A DNA stretch of 64,000 bases, taken from the NCBI GenBank assembly GCA_963691705.1, contig OY829539.1:3474501-3538500 (forward strand), in the 5' to 3' direction. Source of the DNA: Viola odorata. Taxonomy: Eukaryota > Streptophyta > Magnoliopsida > Malpighiales > Violaceae. The notes beneath the pieces are model-generated. The model made no database searches and was not told where the DNA came from. It saw only the letters and a program-made list of their open reading frames with translations. Shown here one piece after another: positions 57,780 to 64,000 of the stretch (position 1 is the stretch's first letter; each line of letters begins with the position of its first letter). Made by a program: the position numbers and the translations under genes.

Positions 57780-58315
57780 TGATAACAATTAAGGCTACTC
57801 TAAGGGTATTATCATCCTTGTATCATTGCGAAGGCCGGAATCCTACCGCGCCAGCCAGGGGTCAGCCAAGGAAGGTTGACGCCCCTTAACCAGCGAGGAG
57901 CTCTGGGATGGTCGACATCAGCGCCCGGGGGGGCTCATGCGTCATCCAGCTACACGCACGGCGTTATCCCATCCCAGGACAACCATGACGTCACTTGAAG
58001 TTGTCGCCCATGACGTCACCTAGAGATACCGTCTCTGACGTCATTCGGAGATATCGTCCTTGATGTCGCTGGAAGCGTTATTTTCCCAGATAACGCCCTC
58101 ATACGACCTATAAATACTCCACCATTTAAAACGCAAGGTGAGCCTACGATCGCAACTGGAACCTCTGCTATTTTGAACCGCCTCACTAACTTAGGCATCG
58201 GAGTGTTTACGGCGGAGCCCCCCTCCGGCGCTTTGCAGGTACATTCGGCGGAAACTACAATGACTCTGATCAGCCCTACCTCCCCTTCCGACTCCCAGAA
58301 CTTCGAATCTTATCA
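57780..58315 (+). repeat. Element C 3' LTR
   Basis: TGATAACAATT...CTTATCA, followed by TSD TTCAT. It differs from the 5' LTR by about 20 substitutions (hand count over about 530 bp) and the G run. No good polypurine tract precedes it: the flank reads CGTTTTTAGTTGGGCTTA. Confidence 0.95.
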
Positions 58316-58320
58316 TTCAT

Positions 58321-58452
58321 GATCATCGTCACGGAAGACTGGAACATCGATCAGGATTTCGTCATCTTCATCGGTGAAAGCAGGAAATGGAGGTGATGGA
58401 ATATTGAGTGGATTTTGGGGGGAGAAGTTGAATGAATCACTCAGAAAAGGCT
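58321..58452 (-). pseudogene. Mariner-like transposase, N-terminal part
   Basis: Frame starts MEPFLSDSFNFSPQNPLNIP and runs to VPVFRDDDHE at the insertion point. With element C and one TTCAT removed it continues in frame into DNGRDIANYNVE at 43174. The terminal inverted repeat lies about 370 bp upstream. Confidence 0.85.
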
Positions 58453-58824
58453 CCATTATTTCTGCGAAAAAAAGAGAAGGAACCGACCAAATTGATTTTG
58501 GTTAAATGAGAGGGAAGGATTTGAAAAATTTAGGAAGCCTAATTTGGGAAATAGTGGGAAGATGAAAATTTGCAATTCCAATTCAAATGAAAAGGGCCAA
58601 AATCTGGGCGGCAAATCCAGACCCATTGACGTTGTCGTGAGCTTTTGGGCCATTTGTCCATCCCGCGCGGCCTTTGAATAATGGATAGGTGTGAATGGCA
58701 TGCCTTGTTAATTGCCATATAACTAGAGGCATTTTTGAAAGGAAACTAATAAAATAATATAAAAAACCAGCCCACTCAAACCTGCAACTGTACTGGAGCG
58801 ACACATTTTCATGGACGGAGGGAG

Positions 58825-59204
58825 TATATAATTAGTAATTACATATTTTATGATAATTGATATAATTCTTTTTTACAGTTATATAATTTTCTTTTTATTA
58901 AGTAAAATATTGAAAAACATATAAGAGCTCCTTGATATGGCATCAAAGTCTTGCCTAGCTTGGCTTCCTCAGGATTCAATAACGAACTGACATATTGCTT
59001 CCTGACAGCAGCAGGTCAACATATGCCTGCAAAATGGTTACAGTAGATACCAGAAGCACCCTAATGAAGGATCCATTAAGAAAGCGTCAGCTACACATAG
59101 CTTGAACATTCTGACATCACAATATTCCTGAAGAGCTGCAAGTCTCTCTCAATAAGACATTTCTTTTCTTTTCTTGTTTCATTTGGATGGCTTGTGCTCA
59201 AGCA
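58825..59204. other. Intergenic right of the mariner-like element
   Basis: AT-rich, nothing recognised on either strand. Confidence 0.4.
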
Positions 59205-59690
59205 CTAATCTGTATCTTTATTAAGCCAGTCTTCATGATACTTCGCGTCATAAGGAACAACCGCTCCATCAACAAATGGTTCTCCTATGAGAAAATATGG
59301 AAAATTATCAAAACACAGTAGCCGAACCAAATTGCATGGAGCATGTAAAGAGACATGCACAGTCATCTACTGAGCTAAAAATTGCCCAAAGATGACTGCA
59401 CAAAAAACTGTGATAAAGACACAAAAAGACTACCTCCATAGTTATTTTCTCCATGACATAGATATGAATCTGGGAGAACCCATCTCACATTAGGCAAGGC
59501 TGCAGTAAAAAACATAAGTGAAAGATGAATTAAACCTTGAAAAGTCTATTTGCAGCTAATTAAGCTGAAGAAATAGCAGATACATTGGATCTTGTAAGTC
59601 AAAATTCCTGGGAGTTTGCAACCAAATCCATAGTAGTACTTAGTCGAAACAGAGATATCGCTCTCTTGACTTCCTCTTCACTGCATGTAA
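59205..59690 (-). pseudogene. MORF/DAG-type organellar RNA editing factor, 3' fragment
   Basis: MORF proteins bind PPR editing factors in plastids and mitochondria. Three exon pieces on the minus strand: about 59690-59590 (SEEEVKRAIS, then after a shift STKYYYGFGCKLPGILTYKI), 59499-59434 (LPNVRWVLPDSYLCHGENNY, donor GAG|GTAG) and 59284-59205 (GEPFVDGAVVPYDAKYHEDW, stop). These follow the C-terminal half of the MORF domain in order. A two-base frameshift in the first piece and absence of the N-terminal half show a relic. Confidence 0.78.
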
Positions 59691-60216
59691 CGACACACAA
59701 AACGGCCAATAAGCAAACGAAATGAAGATCAAGTAATATCAAGTAATTTCTGCATCAACAACCAAGTAGATGTATTAAATGCATATCATTTGCATTTAAT
59801 ACAACACCTAATTATCTGGCACAAAACAATCATTTGTCTCCTGCTTGTGAAAAGCTTGTCAAAAGATCTTAGATCCCACACTCTTTTACAATGCAACAGA
59901 TCGCTATTAAATCTCAGCACCAGAGATGTGCATATATAATGTAAACTGCCAAGATTGTGAACCAGTTAAAAAAACCATCAGCTGGAATGCAAAATAGTAG
60001 TATACCTTATTTTTTCCAATATAACTATCCTTCTCCTTTCAGTTTTGAAAACATGAGTAGCCTTTTTAGCACAACTTTAGTCTTAAGCTGCTGCAACTTT
60101 AGTCTTAAGCAATGATGAACCACAAAAACCTGCAATTTGAAAAGGCATCATAAGTATCATATGAAATTCAACAGATATAAATCCGACAATTTGAAATTGA
60201 TATGAAAACTATGTAG
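59691..60216. other. Intergenic
   Basis: No coding sequence recognised. The missing 5' exons of the MORF relic should lie here but are not visible. Confidence 0.4.
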
Positions 60217-60465
60217 AATAGCAAGTTTTGAATGATTTGAAGTTCAAGCAAAATGCTACCACTGAAATTTTGTGTGACAACAAATCTGCTGTTGCGATGG
60301 TGAAAAATCCAGTTTTTTATGGAAAAAACTAAGCGTATAAAAATCAAATATCATGCCATCAGAGAAGCTAAAAAAAGGTGAAGTTGTGTTGCTGCATTGT
60401 CCAGCAGAGGAGCAAGTTGCAGAGGACAAACTAAAACTTAACAATTTAGAGGAAAACAATATCAA
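60217..60465 (+). pseudogene. Copia RNase H fragment
   Basis: Plus strand: [19 protein letters not shown], then after a one-base shift KRIKIKYHAIREAK, then after another KKGEVVLLHCPAEEQVAE. This is the C-terminal RNase H of a Copia polyprotein (DNKSA, YHxIRE, PxEEQxAD pattern). No LTRs nearby, so it is a small relic. Confidence 0.75.
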
Positions 60466-60689
60466 GCATAAGAATATACGTGCTCTTTGTTGTTTTCTTA
60501 TACCAAGAATAAATTTAGAAAATAGAAAAATAATTTTTTATTTCCAAATTAGGAGATAAGGTCAAATTAGGAAAAAATTTCAGTTCCTGAACAACCCCTA
60601 ATATTTTACAATACGACGATGATAAGTACTTATAGTGTCACCAAATAAAGATAAAAAAATCTCTACCTGAATCTGATCTTAACATTGAT

Positions 60690-60932
60690 AGAAAAAAAAG
60701 ATGGTTGAATTCAAGGTTGACCATACCATCGGCAACCATGTTTGCCTCGCAGTAAACGTACTTCATCTAAACATCCCAATCATTGCAACTCAACATAGAA
60801 CGAATCCGACAAACGAGATCTATATTGGCCAAGGGAATAATAAACTGATCCTGAGAGAGGGCGTGAACAACCGTAGTAGTGTCAGTTTGAGTCTGAATCT
60901 TATGCCAACCTACTTTGGGTGCTTCCTGAAAA
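60690..60932 (-). pseudogene. LINE RNase H relic, left part
   Basis: On the minus strand: APKVGWHKIQTQTDTTTVVH, ALSQDQFIIPLANIDLVCRI, YCEANMVADGM. This matches the D-containing strand and the HVYREANxxADxxA end of LINE-type RNase H. It joins 62289-62560 across the Mutator-like insert. Confidence 0.7.
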
Positions 60933-62297
60933 GGGAAAATCTCAAAAACGGTACCTGTACGTTGGACCTTCAACTAATTTGACATTTGTCTCTTTTTTTT
61001 GGTTTTAAAAAATATTCGTATGCAACTAATTGATCACATTTGATACCTGCGGCAGTTTCCGTCACTATTTTACCGTTATGTAGCTCGCACGTCAGCCGTA
61101 ACCGCTGACAAAAGTGGTCCACCATGTTTTATTTATTCAACGACATGGTGACTCCTCTCTTTTTTCTATTTTTTCATTTATTCCCATTCCCTTCCACGGC
61201 CATCTCCTTCCTCTTTATTACTTTTCTTCATCATCTCCCATTCTCTTCTCCGATTTCATCTCCGACTCGTCCGATTTCAATTTGGAAAGCCGATCCTTAG
61301 CTTCATCCCTCTCTTTTATAAGAGACTGCTTCTCCCTCTCAGTCGATCTCTACCACCTCCTCCTACATGGCTTAGCAGATCTAGATCAATACCCAGATCT
61401 AGATCTACCGTTTAATCAACCGATCTGATTTTTTTTTTTTTTTATGAATTTTGTTCTTCTATTTTTTTTATCAGAATTCCAATGAAGTTTGTTTTTTTTC
61501 TATATATTTTGATTTGGGCGACTGATTATTATTGTTCATTTTATTGTAAAGGAGACCATGTATTTTTTTTTTTTATCAGAAATGGCAACAAAGAAAGTTG
61601 CTTTTGATGTCATCAATGAAACATATCTTACTGCATTAATAATTTTAATTCAAAGTTCCAATCTTTTCTTGATTTACATGGTTTCATTTGATCTTTCTGG
61701 GCTTATAATCTTCCAACAAGGACCCGAGAAACCCGAAGCTGCGTTGTCTGAAATCAAAAAGAGAAACCCAGAAAAGGAAAAACCATCATCATCTAACCTC
61801 GCCGCCGCTGCTCATCGCCGGTGCCCAAAGCCCAGCCCGAATTTCAACCAGGACCAATAGAAAGATAAAAGAAAGGTAGGTTCTTTGGTTGTAACAGATA
61901 GCTTGGGAATTATTGTTTGGGATTTGGATGTGACAAATTAAGGGATGAGTATAAAGTTGTGAAATTGATTTCCAGAAAAAGTTCCGATTTTTTGAAATTG
62001 AAGAAAGAAAGAAGAAAAGAAAAAGAAAGAAAAGAAAAGAAAAGAAAAGAAAAGAAATAAAAAGAAAAAATATATATTAAACTAATGCTGACGTGGCATT
62101 CCATGTCATCATATTGATGATGTGGCTCACCACGTAGGCTACATAACGGTAAAGTGGCGACGGAAACGGTCGCATATACCAAATGTGATCAATTAGTTGC
62201 GTACGAGTACCTTTTAAAACCAAAAAAAGGTACAGGTGCCAAATTAGTTGAAGGCCCAACGTACAGGTACCGTTTTTTGCATTTTCCCTCCTGAAAA
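60924..62297. mobile_element. Mutator-like non-autonomous element, TSD TCCTGAAAA
   Basis: The element (60933-62288, 1356 bp) has terminal inverted repeats of about 151 bp (60933-61084 and 62138-62288), diverged but alignable along their length. They begin GGGAAAATCTCAAAAACGGT and end with CCC on the other side. The 9-bp TSD TCCTGAAAA (60924-60932, 62289-62297) is diagnostic for Mutator. No transposase inside. The centre holds a T-rich leader-like part, a short frame around ATG 61558 and a GA-rich simple repeat (61990-62070). It may have captured host DNA, which I cannot test. Confidence 0.92.
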
Positions 62298-62560
62298 CCA
62301 TAAGCACACCCAAAGCTCGGCTCGATAGGCATTACAATTACCAAGAGAAGCTGAAAATCCTCCCATCCAATTCCCGAATCATATCTAAAAATAGCCACCG
62401 GCAACAACCATGGAAACAGATCGCCTGTACTCCCGGTCTGTGTTGAGAACCACCGTGTCCATCACGACTGCCTCGCAACCCATCACGATCTCCATTACCT
62501 GAGGTGGCTCCCTAGGATAACCCGTGGAGCAGTGAGGGCCTGAATGCAACCCTGAGACGA
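62289..62560 (-). pseudogene. LINE RNase H relic, right part
   Basis: Minus strand: VVLNTDREYRRSVSMVVAGG, then in another frame GNWMGGFSASLGNCNAYRAE and LW. This is the N-terminal half of a LINE RNase H (LNTDG... and AYxAELW), with frameshifts. It continues at 60932 beyond the Mutator-like element. Confidence 0.72.
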
Positions 62561-62565
62561 GCTAG

Positions 62566-64000
62566 GGGTGAGCATTCGGAGTTTGGATTGAATTTCGACG
62601 AGTTCGGATCGGATAAGTTCGGATTTGGATAATTTTGGATCAGATTTTTTCAGATTTTTTATCACAAATCTGATTCCAATCGATAAGTTCGGATTCAGAT
62701 CGGATCGGTTAAATTTTTCGAATAGGCCGGCCCATCAAAATCATTGGCTTTTTTTTGTTGTTCTTATTTTTTTTTTTGTTTTTGGTCCTTACCCCAATCC
62801 TCCGAATACCTGCAGGTCCTGCACCCACTTCTCTCTCCTTCATTTTTTAGATTCTTTCTTTTCCTTCCTCATCATTGTTCTTCAAGCAATAACGGATTTG
62901 ATTTTCTTGTTCTATTTTTTTCTTAAGTTTGAATATGCCATAAAAATTTGAGGTAATAGTATAAAAACTCCTGAACTATATTCGAAAAACAGAAACCTCC
63001 CCTATACTAAAAAAAATCAAATTGAGGTCCCTAAACTAAAGGTCAACGAAATCGGGGTTCCTGCCGTCAGTCAAACTAACTTTCTGTTAGTTGTGACCTT
63101 TAACAGCAGGGTGCTAAAAAAAAGAAACTTGTTGTTCTAGGTTTCAAAATTATTCTTTCCTTTTTTTATTTCTTATTTTCTTATTCCTTAATTTCTTTCT
63201 TTCTTTCATTTCCTTTCTTTTTTCTTTCTTATTTTCTTTCTTTTATTTTTCAGAGCGCGTGTATAAATTCTTTACTTTATTTAATTAAAATTATTTTTAC
63301 AAATTAAAAATTCTATAATTTAAATCAGTTGCAGCTAAGAAAATTACTTTCAATTTCCTCCTCTCTGCACTCAATTCCAATTTCCGCTTTACTTCCTCAA
63401 TCTCAATCTCACTCCTCTGCAAAACAACCATATTCACTCTCACCCCTCTGCCTCTCCGCCCAATCGATCTCACCCTCATCATAGCCTCACCAAAACCAAC
63501 TCCGATCCACCCTCTCTAAAACTAATCTCCACCAAACCGCCGAAACCAATCTCACCTCAACCCAAACCGCCACCAAGCCCAGCCACAGCCACCGCATCCT
63601 CACCTCCAGTCCAGCCATCGCTCCCTCTCCTTTCCTCGTCGCAGCAAACCACCACAGCAGCCGCCATCTCCACCATAAGCCAGCCGCCACAAGCCAACAA
63701 CCACCACTGATTCTCGATCTACCACTAGCAGCACCACCACTGATGATTTGAGTTAAATGAGGAAACGAATGGATATAAGATTCGGATTTGGATTTGATTT
63801 CGGGTATTTTGTACGGATTTGATTTGTAAAGGGTTTGGATTTATTTTGTACGGGTATATCGATTTGGGTTTGATTTATATGGGGTTTTATTTAATTTTTA
63901 GCTAATTTGTATAAGAGGGTCTTTTTGAGCAAAAACTGGAGTGTTTTAGAGCATGGCGGTGAGGGAGATGGATTTGGTTTTGCGGTTGGCGGTGAGGGAG
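62566..64000. other. Low-complexity and repeat-like right end
   Basis: 62566 begins TAGGGGTGAGCATTCGG followed by TTCGGATTTGGAT-type repeats, like the end of a hAT-type element; similar GGATTTGGATTTG repeats return at 63770-63880, with no second terminus before the edge. 62950-63110 (GAGGTCCCTAAACTAAAGGT) resembles a Mutator-type terminus without a visible partner. 63130-63250 is CT-rich simple sequence. No gene is supported. Confidence 0.35.

Larger units (their letters stand above)
43175..58320 (+). mobile_element. Element C: 15.1-kb Tat-lineage Ty3/Gypsy retrotransposon, TSD TTCAT
   Basis: The element (43180-58315) has LTRs of 550 and 536 bp and TSD TTCAT at 43175-43179 and 58316-58320. 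Sense strand: gag, protease, reverse transcriptase, RNase H, a second archaeal-type RNase H, integrase; no chromodomain. That set defines the Tat group. Then come a tandem array and four genes on the opposite strand before the 3' LTR. Stops in gag and pol show this copy cannot move alone. About 20 LTR substitutions by eye suggest a fairly old insertion. Confidence 0.95.
39687..58824 (-). mobile_element. Mariner-like (Tc1/mariner) element broken by three insertions
   Basis: The right terminus reads GACACATTTTCATGGACGGA then GGGAG (58800-58824), followed by TA, the typical plant mariner end and target. The left terminus was not found; the left limit given is the stop codon of the transposase. 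Inside lie a solo LTR, a hAT-type element and element C. Without these the element would be only about 2 kb up to the stop codon. It is the oldest layer of this nest. Confidence 0.85.

Noticed and set aside
60701..60982. Plus-strand 93-codon frame
   Set aside because: The minus strand encodes recognisable LINE RNase H motifs, and the frame runs across the Mutator element boundary.
62950..63110. Second Mutator-like element near the right edge
   Set aside because: The sequence resembles a terminal repeat but no opposite terminus or TSD lies in the window.

Overview
The window is nuclear DNA from a flowering plant, probably a eudicot. The evidence is spliced glutamate-receptor-like and MORF-type gene remains, a plant-type tRNA m7G46 methyltransferase with a 5' leader intron, and a dense set of nested plant transposons. 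I see no prokaryotic operons and no rRNA or tRNA genes. Host coding capacity is low: one clearly intact gene (the methyltransferase, 7036-7794, minus), one plausible small unknown gene (38361-38720, minus), and several broken genes.

Layout. 1-1698: start of a Copia retrotransposon (minus) whose LTR cuts a glutamate-receptor-like pseudogene (1699-4308). 5469-6245: solo LTR with target-site duplication (TSD) GAATT. 7036-10041: TRM8/TrmB gene and its leader intron. 11048-25308: LINE fragment split by element A (12040-24960), a 12.9-kb LTR retrotransposon with no pol. 25578-36733: related element B, 11.2 kb, no gag or pol recognised. 37150-38720: acidic-repeat pseudogene and the small unknown gene. 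39687-58824: mariner-like transposase gene broken by three later insertions: a solo LTR (39946-41170), a hAT-type element (41576-42472) and a 15.1-kb Tat-lineage Ty3/Gypsy element, C (43180-58315). 59205-64000: MORF pseudogene, Copia RNase H scrap, and a LINE RNase H relic split by a Mutator-like element (60933-62288).

Most insertions are defined to the base by TSDs: GAATT, GCGCC, AAATC, CTTTC, CCTGGGTC, TTCAT and TCCTGAAAA. In four cases, removing the insert and one TSD copy rejoins an interrupted reading frame.

The least explained parts are these. (1) The interiors of elements A and B carry several unrelated tandem-repeat families whose units are inverted repeats. In one family the stem bases change in compensating pairs from unit to unit. 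A further conserved hairpin sits directly before the polypurine tract in both elements. (2) Element C carries a block of four antisense genes between integrase and the 3' LTR, two of them related genes with a Transposase_28-like domain, the other two unrecognised.
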